Notes: generated by a model from the sequence alone, not told the origin. Counted from the stretch's first letter, positions 32,116 to 45,441 are shown. The stretch: 64,000 bases of DNA from Clitoria ternatea (GCA_037962975.1 CM075669.1:84054001-84118000); one strand, 5' to 3'. Translations and numbers: made by a program.

Positions 32116-35100
32116 GTGTGTGTGTATATATATAAAACTGAGTCACACATACAAAAGGTGGTCTCAATAGATCTGTACAACTGAAATAGAATAGGGCATG
32201 TAGTCTCCCATATAAAAGATACATATAGTAAATAAACGGATAAAATAAATCTAGGTAACTAGTTGCCTCCGCCCATATGAAGTCATCGTTGGACCATGGC
32301 GACTCTGGAACATCAGAAATAGCTACCAACTGAGTCAAGTCTGGAGGGTAGGATAATCCAAAAAGAATCGTGCTTGTAGACGGTTGATCACTAACCTGCT
32401 GGACTGGGTCATGCACTTTGCTGCTGTAGACCTCGTACACCTGTACTAGGAGAGCCTGAGCTACCGAAGACATGACTACATAAGCCTTGGTCTCTCCATA
32501 CGTATAACTTCTAAATATATGTCAGAGGAATCCTTAAGACTTGTCCCACTGACATCGATCAAGTATCACTCCATCGGAGTCATCACCAATACTCCTTGCT
32601 GTATTGGAACGTCTACCAGTCACTCGGGCTCATAGACTATTAGGGCCTCCATTGGGAAAAGCTGCTGGGGCATAGTTGGAAGAAGAGCCAGGTCCTCAGC
32701 CATGAGATCAACTAGTGCCTCTAGTGGGAACTCCTATAGGTCCTCATTGTCGTCCGCAGCTGTAAAGGCACGTACTTAGGAATTGGGCCCTCTGGATGCT
32801 TGCTCCCTTATAACTCAGAGCAACGGGTGCCCATATCTACTGGATAGGCCTCAGTTCCATAAGGGGACCTAGTAATAGGTGAAAGCCAAGAGGGTCTGCT
32901 ATTAAGGCTGTCTCTCTATCTACTAGCTCCTCCATCTTATCTGCACTGGAAGGACACGGTGGATCACCATAGCAACTAACAGTACTCTTAATAACTTCAA
33001 CATCTCAATCATAAGGTCCCTCGGGCTCTGGTCATGGCAGTGGAAGTGGCTCTACTGGAATCTCTTCTGGCTCTTCTGGAATCACAGGCAGATGACTAGG
33101 ACCTGGCTGGTCCTCAATGCGTAACGAACTCCTTGTCCTATACGCATTCCTAGTTGCAGGTCTAAAAATATAAAGTAAGGGTGAGTCTTTTCCTCCATAT
33201 AAATTGGAAATGTGTCATTACTGACACCCTTCCCACATAATTCAAGTACATCAAAGGTTGTATACTCTCTCAATCTGGGGTACCTACTTAATCCATTCTA
33301 AGTTATCTATCTTTACTCGGTCCTGTTCTATCGTTTCCTCGGGTCAATTACTCACTATCCTTTTCCCTTTCACTACTAGTTATTTTACTCATAGATACTG
33401 ATCCAAACACAAGTAATCACAATCCATACACATATAGACAAAATAATGCAATGCATGAATTTTGTTCAAATCATTTAGTCATCATGATGCATGTGGTACC
33501 ATTTCCCCCTGTCCGCTAGAGTGACCGAAGCTCGCCTCGTCTGGTTTTCACAAAAGGGTAAGGACACACGGCCCTATCATGAACAATGGAAATAAAACAT
33601 ATATCATCAGAAAGGGCACTCCACCGCCACGGTAACACTCACTCGGAGTCAAAGTATAACAAAGTTGCCATGGGCTATCTGGTCTCAGGCGTGACTCTGA
33701 ACCATTAGACGTCCACTCCGGTATACTCCCGAGACCTCCCACAGGGTCGAAACACTGTTGTTCCTCAGTGTACCCCATCACTGTGTGCTCTAGGGAATTA
33801 TTCTACCATCCACGCTTATGCTCCATGCAAGATGTATGCAATTCACAATTCATTTTCATCGGTCCTCAGTAGGGTCCTTTTAATGACTCCATTTCATTTC
33901 TAATATCGGGCCTATCCCATCAAATCCTTTGTAAATATTTTCCTTTCCATATTTTCTAAATCTTTGACATATCTTGACCGATAATCAGAAATGAAATGAG
34001 CTCTATACGTTCATAAAACCATAGGGTATACTGACACTGTAGCGCCCAACAATCACATCAGACCCATTTTCAGTATTTATTTATAAATTAGTCACCCCAA
34101 GACCCTTACTGAGACACGTCTTCATTTATTCTTTTTCATACATTTTCCTTTCAGTTGATCCCTCATTCCATTAACATATCATAAAACCTTATTATTCATC
34201 TCATCAATCATTGCATTAATTCATAATGTTCCTCAAACCTTTCTATCATAACATGTACCATACATGATTCATCAAGTTACATTCATAAGATATTTCATCT
34301 TATACTTACCGTACAATTCACACATGCACGTTTACACTCATTGTCTTAGGACAATCATCACCCAACGATACTCAAACAAAAACCACATCACATTTATGAC
34401 CTATATCGTCCTAGTAAGGAATCACACATATGCAATCACAACCATCTAGACATCTAAATACAATTACTTATCTTATGACCATATACCTCGATTCGTCCAT
34501 CTTAATCTTTACTTAAATCTTACCAACAAAATATAGTTTTGTATTATCCTTAACTCAAAGCATATTACCCTGATAACTTTATTTTAATGCATTCTTTAAT
34601 TACTCAACTCCTAAGTGCCCATTATTAGATTACATTTATGTCACATATGTATATATATTATATATGTTCAAGATACCCACAATCCCTATTACCAACGTGA
34701 ATCTTAGCATCCACAAGTAAATCACCATAGTTTTCTTTGTTCATATACTAATTAGATTAGCATTGTCCTTGAGTTAGTTATTTCTGACCTTTTCTATACT
34801 AAGTAGTTACCATTATTCTGTTAGATTTTACCTAATTGTTCCTAACATAAATTTTTCTTCTAGTGTCTCATTCTTAGCACTTTCTACTGGCCCATTCACC
34901 TTTCATGAATCCATTCTAATTGTGATGCCTTGTGATACTTTTGTTCTTTCCTAACGCCACACATATATATATGTACATGTATTCTAATTCTATTCATTCC
35001 ATGGTTTCTTCTAAATGGCCTATTTTAAAACTTTTTCATATTATTTCTTAAAAATGCCCATTTTCCTAATATCTTATCAAAATATGTCACTTTTTATGAT

Positions 35101-36830
35101 TTTCAAAAATACTAATTCTCAAATGAACACCTCTAGTTCTTTTTCTTATCAGTTGTTCCTTCCTTCTCTATGTAAAAGAAAATCATTATTTTCTACTAAG
35201 TAAGAATCCTTTTTCTTTTTCTAAAAAAATCTTTTTTCTTTTTTAATACTAGAAATGTCATTTTTAATCTAGTACTTTTCTTAATAATTATTCCTCTTAA
35301 CAATTCACTATCTTCCCACGGGTAAATTGAGGAAAGTTGTTGCATTTGATCCCTTTAACTATATACTTGGAAAATTGTTAAAATTTTCTTCGATCACTAA
35401 AAAGAAACTTTCTTATCATTTTTCTTAGGTCATCGATAATACCGTAAAATCTCAATCTAATGCGCAATGGCACTTAAATCGGAGAATATTTTCTTATGCG
35501 TGATTTGGCCTAATTTATTCGTGAGAGACTAGTTGGTAACTTAATTTAATCCAGTGGGACTTACCAGGCAAATCATATAAATTACATAAGATCACAAAAG
35601 AAAATTTATAATATTTACAACCATATCAAATATTTTAACCGTGCCCACATCATGTCCTAACTTCCTTATTTTTAGGTGATAACTTTATTCAGACAAATTT
35701 TTTAATATAGTAATTAAATTTTTATACGCTTTCTACGAAGGTCATCGACATGCATAATCGCATAAAAAGATGATCGTAAATTGCAGCGGCATCAAAAATC
35801 GCCTAACTCCTAATCCAACCTTCTAATCATAAAGAAACTCGAAATAATCACTCCCGGAATTTAAGAAATATTACAGCGAAGTCAAAATCGAAACAAGTTG
35901 AGGCAAAACTCCCCTCACCTCATGATCTGCTCATGGTTTTGGGAGAGAAAAAGGGATGGGTTACCAAAACTTTCCCGATTGCTAAAAACTCCTTGCTGAT
36001 CATCGTCGATCGCCCCCAAATCTCTCAAAAAGCTAACATGCAAAAATTTCCAAGCCACTAAGGGTTATAACCAGCAACAATGAAATCACAACATGCATTT
36101 ATTCAATTAAAAGAGATTAGTTACCGATATCTTGTCGTTTGCCTCCAAATCCTTCGACGTTTCATTACCGATTATCATCGGTCGCTCCTTGGTTCCTAAG
36201 AACCGTTCATGCAACCTAAACAGCTAAGGAAGGCCACGATTTTAGGACCCAAAAATAGAGAAAAAGGATGATCAAGAAGCATGCATGTTGCTAGAAAATT
36301 AAATGGAAGAAATGAAGCAAGGTTTCAAGAAAATTTTTTTAAGAATTCCACCTTACATTGTCAAAGGAATCTCATGGCCAATGTGATGAAGCTTGGAGGA
36401 TGCAGCTACTGAATTCTTGTTTTTAGATGGTAAAAATAAGTGAAATGTGGTCTAGGTCAGGGGGAGGGTTCACGGCTAGCAAAAGAAGAAGAGGAAGTTG
36501 AGTTATTTTAGAAGATGATAGGTTCCCCTGGATGATGATGCCGTGAATGAGGGAGAAGAGTAAAGGCTAGGTTGGCATGAATGAGGGATGCATGCAAGAG
36601 GATTGGTTGCTAGACTGGTGAAGGGAGATGTAGTGTAGGTGTAATGATTCTTTGGTAAAAGAGAAAAGATCTAGTGGATATTTATTAGGTCAGTTAATTA
36701 AATTATACTTGGACATGTAGCTTAGGAGATCTTAAGAAGATCTTGGGTGGGCTAGAGAAGCATAAGGGTGACATCTCACCTTTAGCACATTGAGTGCGGG
36801 TGATGGTGCCGGAAATTGATGATAAAAAAT

Positions 36831-38289
36831 TATGTTTGAATATATATTTCAGGTTGAATTATTTTGATAATGACAAAGCACATTGAAGGATTGAAGCAAA
36901 AGGCCAAGTAACCATGAAATCAGAGAGAACAGAGTCAGGCAAGCAAAAACGCATATTCTAATCGATTAGAGGACTCAAGCTAATTGATTACCTATGTTCT
37001 GTTTGTCTAGTAATCGATTACACATATAGAGCTAATTGATTTCCTAATCTCTGTTTGTGAACTAATCGATTACACCTTAGAGATAATCGATTACCAGCTG
37101 AAAATTTGAAGAATGAGCATTAGATATTCACAACAATCGATTACCAAGTCAAGCATAATCGATTATGTAAGTTCTGTTTTGCACCTTAATCGATTACATG
37201 AAGACCTAATCGATTACAATGCTATGAGACACAATTAAATGCATCAGGTGCCAATTGTAATCGATTACATAGCATAAAATAATCAATTAGCAAGTCCCTG
37301 TTTCCAAGCTAAACGATTACACAGGAACGCCTAATCGATTACCTACTGTGCAACACTGAAGATTTCAAAGCTAATCTATTACAGCTCAAGGCATAATCGA
37401 TTAGAGTCGTGACAGAATTTGGGGAAAGTATTTTTAAGTGGAAAACCAGCTCATTTCTCCATTCCAAATCAGTGCCCATAACTTGCAACGGCTAGGAAGA
37501 CTTTGGCACTCCTTCAAGGCTCTATAAATGGCTCTCCAACTCAAGCACAACACATACAATAAGAGGCAATCAATCTTCACTTACATTTGTGCTTAGTGAG
37601 TTCATTTTCTTTGTATATTTTGAATCCTTGAGCTTAGAACTTGTATATTCTCTCTTGTTGAGAGTTAGAAATTGTGTGAGCTTTCATTTGTATATCTACT
37701 CTATTAAGAGAGTTACTTGCTTGTAAACACTACACCAAACACAAAGGTTTTCACTCTAGGTTGAGTGGTCACAAAGGTTGGGGTTCAACCTTTGGGTATT
37801 GAGAGTTTGAGAGATTGGGTGGGTTACCCTTGTGCTAGTGAGGATTGAGTTCTTGAGTGTGGGACACTAGGAAGCTGCAATCACTCATAGCTTGTATCTC
37901 TAAACTTCAATAGTGGAAATCCTTCAAGTGGGTTGCTTGAAGGCGAGACGTACACCGGGGTGGTAGAACTCGTTAAATCGGTTTGCAAGCTCTTCTCCCT
38001 CACTCTTTTACATTCATACGTTGTATTTGGCTGGGTTATTGTTGTTGTTTATGATTTCCCCTTTTAAACTTGCTTAAACTAATAGCTTTAAAGTGTTGCA
38101 CACCAAGTGTTTGACAAATTGCTTCAGCAACATTTATTCCTTGTTTTACATTGTTTCTTGCACTAAACTTACTTTGTCTTGCATAAACTATTAATTTGTG
38201 AGAAAGGAACTTAGTTCAAGGGCATTTCAACGAAAAGTTTTAAAACTCAATTCACCCCCCTCTTGAGTATTGAGGCCACTTGAATAACA
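36831..38289 (+). mobile_element. Solo LTR of the Sirevirus 1 family (1459 bp)
   Basis: Starts TATGTTTGAA (element 1: TGTGTTTGAA, a G-to-A change in the terminal TG) and ends CTTGAATAACA. AAAAT flanks it at 36826-36830 and 38290-38294. TATA is at 37523. No internal region is present, so recombination between LTRs removed the rest. Confidence 0.88.
36959..37403. promoter_or_regulatory. Array of 16 TAATCGATTA-type palindromes, partly decayed
   Basis: Eight pairs. About eleven sites are intact. Three are changed at the central CG (two AATTGATT, one AATCAATT), one is AAACGATT and one AATCTATT. The last site ends 120 bp before the TATA box. Confidence 0.85.
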
Positions 38290-39584
38290 AAAATTACCTT
38301 ACCATGCAAGAAATCGAAAGCGTTCATGATTTTAAAAGATCCGAAATTCAAGTGATTAAAATAAAAAGGTAATAATTCATGGATTAGGAATATGGAAAAA
38401 TGACCAACATGAAACACTTAGAGCTTTGTTTCCTCTTCGGTTTGATATATCATATGCGTAATTCTAAGGTCATTAGCTTGAATTATGCCCGAACTAAGAT
38501 AAGGCACTCTCGAGGCTCCCGAATTAAAGTTAACTGAGAAAATAAATTTTTAAATATTTTTCCTCTAGGATTCAGCCTTCATGCCCTTCATAAAACTTAT
38601 AGATATTCTTGATACAAAGCTATAAAAAAAGAACGAAGTCATTCTAATAACATATAAGGAATATACAAATTTTTTTTCTAAAATGGTGTAGTGCTCATGT
38701 GAAAATGAATCATAGAGAATTTCATTACAGAAATCTTGAGACCATGTTTGAACAAATCAGAGGTCGTATGAGAAAGTTATGATTTTCTAAAGGAATCATG
38801 CATAAATGAAAGGCATTCAAATCATACACGATTGGACATACAAGGCATTCAAGGTTCTGACCGGGCTGATCGGGTTGCGTTTATCATCCTCAATTTACCG
38901 CAAGAGAGTCCTAACAGGGCTAGTCTCCCTATTGGGTTACTAGTCTCAGGGTGAAATATCAGGGTTGAATTGTTCACCGGGTCCTGCAGTTTAAATCTAT
39001 CAAATATAATTAGTTAATTAAACAATTATCAAATAGGAAATCAAATATTAAGAGATTAAGTAATAGACATTTACTAAATAATCATTGATTAATCAATAAT
39101 TTATTAAATAAATGATTACGAGATAATCATCAATTAAATAGTTAATGGCTAAATAATTGTTTATCATATAATAATAAATAGTAAATAAATAAATAATCAT
39201 AAATAATACTTAGATGATCAACCAAATAATTACCAAATAATTTTAATTATCAAATAACTGAATGCTTATATATATTCAAAATAATTATAAAAATCAAAAT
39301 TAACTATGTATCTCCAATTAAATCATGTAAATATTAAGTGAACATTAATATTATAGTTATTAAACATTAAACAAATTATTATCTAATTCATGTCTTAATC
39401 ATCATGAATTATTACTAATCATACTTGATCACAATTAACAAGGGCAGAGAATATTACTAGCTATTCACACTGCATCAAACAAAAAATTAGATAACTCTCT
39501 CACTTTTATCAATTTATCTCAGTTTTTTTTAATCGGGAGCTCTGAGGGTCTGACATCCTACTCTAAAAAACCAAGGCTGTTACA

Positions 39585-41791
39585 ACATACTTATTAATTA
39601 CCTCATTATACACAAACACACCACACTTATTCATAAATTGTCATTTCATTTAAAAATAAACATTAAGATAGAAATTCTTAGATCCCATTACAGACACAAG
39701 CTTCCACACTTTCATCAATCACATGATCCATCATACTATTAACGCATAAGTTACAATCTCAAAACAATCATCCAAGCCCTCCTTCCTCTTGGTCAAAGCA
39801 AAACAAGGCACAACCGAATTTTTAACTACAAAAATCACCGTATAATACATAAACCATGCATTTCTAAACCAAAGGATAACCACTCCACCGTCTTAGGCCT
39901 CTCGACCAACTTATCACTCATCATGCAAGATTTTAAAAATATTTTAATACAACCAAGAACAACATGCTTATATTTCCACTACTCATGATTTTTCATAAAT
40001 TTATGCCAAATCATTACCACTATTGAACATATATATAAAAAGCCAAGGGTTACTAATTCTTCTAAATCAATATGCAAGTCCATAATCACACAAGATTTAT
40101 TATGAAGACAACATGTATTGAAAGGATTAAGATCTAAATGAGCCAAGACTCCCTTTTACCATTGATGTAGCTCACGACCTTGAAGGGAAAGGAAGGTGAT
40201 GCCCCAACCTTTTCCTCTAAGCTTCCAAAATGATGATCTAAGACTCCCTTATGGTGTTTTGTGTTACTGCTATAGTAAGAAAATAGAGAAAGATCTCTTC
40301 TTTCCTCAATGTAGCTTGTGGGTTTCAAGAGAGAGAGAGAGATTACCTTACTAATACTTGATGGTGGCTGCAAGGGAGGAGAATCACACATGCATGAAGT
40401 GATCATGGTGTTTCAAGGGATGAAATGGACATGCAAGGAGAGATGGTGATTCTCAAGTTTAGCTTCAAGAAGGAAAAAAGGGTTAAGGTTTAGTGATCTT
40501 GAAGGGGGAAGGGATAACTACGGTGACGAGAAGGATGATGGATGGTTGGACGTTGACAAAAAGAAAAGATAGTGGCTAGAAAAAGAGGTACGGAAATGGC
40601 TGGTGTGTGTACGCTGCAAGAGAGGAAAGAAGAAGCAAGTTTTCGTGGTGAGCAAGGAGAAAAGGGCAGAGAGAATAAAGAGCAATGTGAAATTAAGAGA
40701 GAAAAATACAAATATATAGAGAGAGAAATTTGTGGTGTGCACCATGAGTGGGTGGGAGGCAAAAGAAAATGGTACACAAATTTTTAATTTAGCAAGTTAA
40801 ACTTTAGGAACAAAATAACTTAACTAACCATGCAACTAATGGAAATGATTTATTTGTATGGGAAATTTAAATTTAAGAGACAAAACCTAAAGGTTATATG
40901 AAGATTGTAAAAAGAAATTTGTAAGACATTTGGTTCATCCTTTACCTCCAAAGGTGACAAGACCATTTAAACAGTTAAAGGAAAAGTTGTTGGAAATAAA
41001 TGGTATAATTACAAAATTTATAATAAATTTTAGGATAGGAATCTGGGAAAATTTGCAACATGAAAGTTAGAGATCACATTTTCCCTTTAAAATGAGCTAA
41101 AGAATATGAAAATCTGATATTAGACGAAGGAGATATGACCAAAATACAAAAGGTTGTTTGAATCAATTTTGAAACAAGTACAACAAACTTTCCTTCAAAG
41201 CTAGGATTAAACAGTTAAGTATTCACAAAAGTTACCAACATGAAAGTTGCAGATCTTTCTTTCCTTTTCGAAATAAGCTTGGGTACAAGATTTTTCGATA
41301 TCAAACGAGGAAAATATGCCTCAAAGACTACAGGCTATTTAGAGTTGAAATTAATTACAAGGAAGTAACTTAAAAATAAAACTGGTCAAAATCCATAAAG
41401 AATTAAATTTTGAGGTCATCATAAAAGTTATAAATATTTAAGTCATGAAAATTATAGAAAACAATGGAGCAATTCTAATCACAAATGAAGAAACTATGAC
41501 CAAAATACTAACAAGTGTGCAGATTAATCAGGGAATTAATTAGGTGCAGGTTGAAAATAAAAACTAGGCAAATGCACATGGATTCAGATTTTAAGTTAAA
41601 CATCAAAGGTTTTTGGTATGAAAAATTAAAAACTAGAACCAAAGCGTTTTGACGTCAGGAGAAGAAATTACGTCAAACACACTTTAACAAGCACAAGGTT
41701 CAATATTTCAAACAAGGTTTTTCAGGCAAAACAAATAGGTCGGGATCCAAACCGACTTCCAGAAAATTCAATAATGTATATCAAAGGTATA
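39585..41791 (-). other. Minus-strand long LTR sequence, no gene
   Basis: Read on the minus strand it resembles the transcribed part of a long Gypsy LTR: a pyrimidine-rich leader (about 40800-40480) and an AGTAAGGTAATC donor-like site (about 40350), then AT-rich sequence. No protein family is recognised. It is continuous with 44579-44944, across the CACTA insertion. Confidence 0.45.
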
Positions 41792-44575
41792 CACTACAAG
41801 AAATTCACGATTTTATGGCGGTTTATTAGTAACGGTTACTTAAAATCACCGTAAGTAAGCACATTATTGAATTGGATGAAGAAAGTTAACAGCGGTTTTG
41901 TAACTACCGTTAATTTCCCACTTAAACGGGCTCATGCAGGTCACGTGGTCTTTTCCTCTCCCACCATGGTTGTTTTATTTTCATTTTCCTCTTCTCCCAA
42001 ATCCCTAACACTTAATTTTTCCCATTTCCCTTTTACCTACTGCGTATCTCACTCTCTGTTCTGCACCTTTTCACTCTCTTCCTCTCATCTCTTAATCCCT
42101 TCTCCCTATTGTGCCTTTGTTCACGCGTACCTTCTTATAGTCACTATCGTGCCTCCGCTCACTGCATGATTGTGCCACTGTGGAAGAGTCCCAATGGTGA
42201 ACCATCATGCCTTTAAACCACGCGTTTCATCTTCTCACTGTGACCAGCATTCCACCGTAGCACCACTTCACTGTGACCATTGCCTCTAAAATTTGAAGCT
42301 TCAACAATTTTGCTTCTTCCATTTCACACTAAGTTTATAAGGTTTTAATTTCTCGTTTTGCTGTTATTTATTTTTCTGCTCTTGAAGTTTCTACTTTATA
42401 GTTTATGGGTTAGTCTTTTTTTGTTGTGGTGATTTATGATTTCTGGGTTCTATTTTTGCTTTTGTTTATGTGCTTTTACAGTTTCTGGGTGCCTTCTATT
42501 TTCGTTTCTTTTTACGGTTAAAAATTTCTGGTGTTCTAATTATTGATTCTGTTTGTGTGGTTTATGTACGCTTTATTTTCGGTTATGTTTGTGTGTAATT
42601 TTTGATTCTTTTTGTGTATAATTTACACCCAATTTTTACTGATGTTATGTTTAATCAACGCCATTTTTTTTTTGTTTGTGTTTACACACTGGTGGAACTA
42701 AAAGAAACAAAAAAAATAGCATAGGCCAGATTCTATTAAAAACATGACACGTGAAATAGAAAAATACCATAGCATATTATATTAAAAACATGACTCGTGG
42801 AACTAAAAGAAATAGAAAAATAGCATATAATTATGGCTACTTTCTCATGACTAAATAAAATTACAAAGTTCATTACCAATCTAGCTTATGGCCACTTTCT
42901 TATGAACAGAGTAATGTAAAATTTGGGGAGATTAGCTGACATGCATTTTCAAGAATTGGTAGTCTGTTGCTATTGCAGTTCAAGGTTTTTCCTAGCCAAT
43001 AGCACATTGAATGTATAATAAATTTGGTTAGTCTGTTGCTATTTGCAAAGTTGTACATACCCAGAATTTGAATATACTTAGGAAAAAATGCTTTGTAAAG
43101 GAGTTGGTATCTATTTGTCAGCTAGAAGTGTGGTTAAATGGCTAAACTTTAAGCATTGGTTCCATGTTCTTTTCTTTAAATTATTTTATAGGTCTGCTTT
43201 GGTGAATCTTCAAGGCTATTAATTACATGTAATAGAATTATTATTTCTTTATCCAATTTCATTGATTGCATTGGTCAATGTTTAGGTTCATTCATGACAT
43301 TAATATATTTATATATCTATCATTGTTTCCAGGATTTGGCTTCTTTTAGCTTACAGTCATGTGCAATGATTACAACCAGTCAATTACTTAAGCTGAATTA
43401 TCAAAGTCTCTTACCATGTCATCCATAAAAGAGAGAATAAAAGTTAACTTCAGAAACCATGTCATTCATGTTCAACTCTTCCACTTAATTACTTTTTTTT
43501 AATTATGTGTTTAATTTCAATGTGTATGTGTTTTAACTATTGCAATTATAATGGTTTAAGGTTGTTGATGATCTCCTCAATAAGCACTCGAGAAACATGG
43601 GTTTGGCCTTCAACTTCCCATTTCTTGTATTTGGGTATGTGAACCAACTTATAGTTTGTGCCTTATGCAAGGTATCATATAATTCTCTTAAAATCTGAGT
43701 CTATCATCATTGATCCAACTACTGTTTTCCTTATTTATTTATGTTAAACTTTTATTGTTTTATTTCTATATATATATTATCAATTTAAATAAATAAAACT
43801 TATGTGCAGCAACATATAATACATCAATGATAATTCAAACAAGAGGAGTTGGACTTCCATATTTAGAGCATGTTGCATATCTGGAATTCAGTTTTTATTT
43901 TAAACATCAATCTTCATATATATATATATATATATTAATATATTACTTTAGTTTATTTGTTTATTTATTTTCAAAGATATGCAGTAGAGAGAAAGTTATT
44001 AGTTTTTTTCTACTTCGTTTCATATTATAAGTTTAAGGACACCATTGGTAATTCTATAATTTTAAAGAATTTTCCTAATTTCTTATGTCAATTGTATAAT
44101 TTTTCTGAATTAGTTGTCAAAATATAGTAGGACATATAAATATATAGAGACACACATATAAGATTTTAGTATATTAGAGATATTATATATCTTGCATGAC
44201 ATTACCATTTTAGTAAAAAGAACAAGTAAAATTAAAAGGACACATTTGTATACATCTTACATGAATTGATGATATGAATTTCTATTCTTCTCACTTCATG
44301 AATTGATGGCCCCAATTTGTGGCATTTAAGAATGGTTAATATATATATATATATATATAGATTGATATATCTGTGGTATTAACTTTTTTATTTTAGTTAA
44401 TGATTAGTGGCGATTTCTGTTGGACTACAGGCGGGTTAAAAAACCACTGTTAAAAGTATTCCCGGTGGGAGGTTTAGCGGCAGTTTTGCAACTGCCGGTA
44501 ATTATTTTAGTGGCGGTTAAAACCACCTCTAATGCACATTAAAAACCATCGCTAATTCCTATTTTTCTTGTAGTG
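41792..44575 (+). mobile_element. Complete non-autonomous CACTA transposon (2784 bp)
   Basis: Starts CACTACAAGAAA and ends TTTTTCTTGTAGTG, a classic CACTA terminal inverted repeat. The 3-bp duplication ATA is present on both sides (41789-41791 and 44576-44578). Subterminal repeats of GGCGGTTTT/AACCACC/AACGGTTA type lie within about 130 bp of the left end and 180 bp of the right end. No transposase is seen; the middle looks like a promoter, leader and AT-rich intron. Orientation is arbitrary. Confidence 0.92.
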
Positions 44576-44578
44576 ATA

Positions 44579-44944
44579 TCCAATCAAATGTTCAAGGTTC
44601 AGGGTATCCCTCTCGCCTCAAGGTTTTTGGTGCCTTCTATGACCTGATCCAATCCCCGGTCCAACTTCTGGTACAAATCTCCGACGAACACGTCCTTCAG
44701 AATATTTACTAAGGTTTTGTTATTATTATTATAAAATTATGTCATCATACCATGTTATTATTTATCATCAAATTAAATCACTACTCACCAATATCCAACA
44801 TGAACTGGCTGAAGCCCACATAAGCATTAATATCAATCATCACATCACTGGCCGTAGCCACAAATACAAACAAATAACCTCAAATATCCATAAAACATAA
44901 CAGTTGGCCTTACAGGCCCTTCCCAAAAAGACCGGGATGTTACA
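44579..44944 (-). other. Minus-strand long LTR, 5' end
   Basis: The minus strand starts TGTAACATCCCGG at 44944, a typical long Gypsy LTR start, and runs leftwards into the CACTA insertion. Its opposite end has not been found with certainty. Confidence 0.5.
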
Positions 44945-45010
44945 CTAGAGTTGAAATGAAAGAGTTAGGTGACTTTGAAATTCACCAAATATCCATTTCT
45001 ACATATCTTG

Positions 45011-45441
45011 CTTAAGCGAAAATATTCTTACTTGAGCGAGACATCTCTATTTTGGCCTGTGTTATTCTTGCTTAAGTGAAACTATGTTCGCTTGAGCGAG
45101 ATTTACTTTGTGGGTCTCTATGTGATTTTTACTTCAGCGAGTGACGTCCAGCTTAAGCGAAACTTGCATAAAGAGTTTGTAAGATTCCCGCTTAAGCAAG
45201 AAATGTCTATCTTAAGCGATTTATGTTTAGTGAGTTTTTGCGTAATCTTCACTCAAGCGAGGATAGCCTTACTTGAGCGAGAGTGACTTGGTTAGCTTCT
45301 GTGTAATTCTCGTCCATGCGAGAAGGGTCTCGCTTGAGCGACAATGTTCTTACTTAATCGAGATGCATAAGGTCTATTTTTATGTATCTTTTGCTTAAAG
45401 CAAGTATCTCTTGCTTGAGTGAAAGTGGCCCTTCACTCAAG
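45011..45441. promoter_or_regulatory. Tat LTR palindrome array on a 20-bp lattice
   Basis: CTTAAG/CTTGAG/CTCAAG cores with GCG or CGAG flanks start at 45011, 45031, 45071, 45091, 45132, 45152, 45191, 45211, 45252, 45272, 45313 (decayed), 45333, 45353 (decayed), 45394 (decayed), 45414 and 45436. Pairs are almost always 20 bp apart, and pairs recur every 59-61 bp. The array is about 430 bp upstream of TATAAATA at about 45872. Confidence 0.8.

Larger units (their letters stand above)
31948..39584 (-). mobile_element. Long solo-LTR-like unit, probably minus strand, split by a Sirevirus solo LTR
   Basis: Ends are TGTAACACC on the left and GGCTGTTACA on the right, so the terminal TGTAACA is inverted. 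Flanks are ATATA (31943-31947) and ACATA (39585-39589). Without the inserted 1.46 kb the unit is about 6.2 kb. No gag or pol is visible. Read on the minus strand it has a promoter-like region and an AAAAGACTCACCCTTAC block (about 33165-33190) like the plus-strand solo LTR at 26514. Bases 31948-36826 and 38295-39584 hold no gene I can support. Confidence 0.5.

Noticed and set aside
32060..32120. (AT)n/(GT)n tract as a possible replication origin or structural element
   Set aside because: Ordinary microsatellite; similar tracts occur at four other places in the window.
40490..40787. Overlapping frames on both strands around 40500-40790
   Set aside because: They arise from a purine/pyrimidine-skewed LTR leader and show no domain.
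41867..42169. 100-codon frame inside the non-autonomous CACTA
   Set aside because: Ser/Phe/Pro-rich translation of a pyrimidine-rich leader, without a recognisable domain or support.
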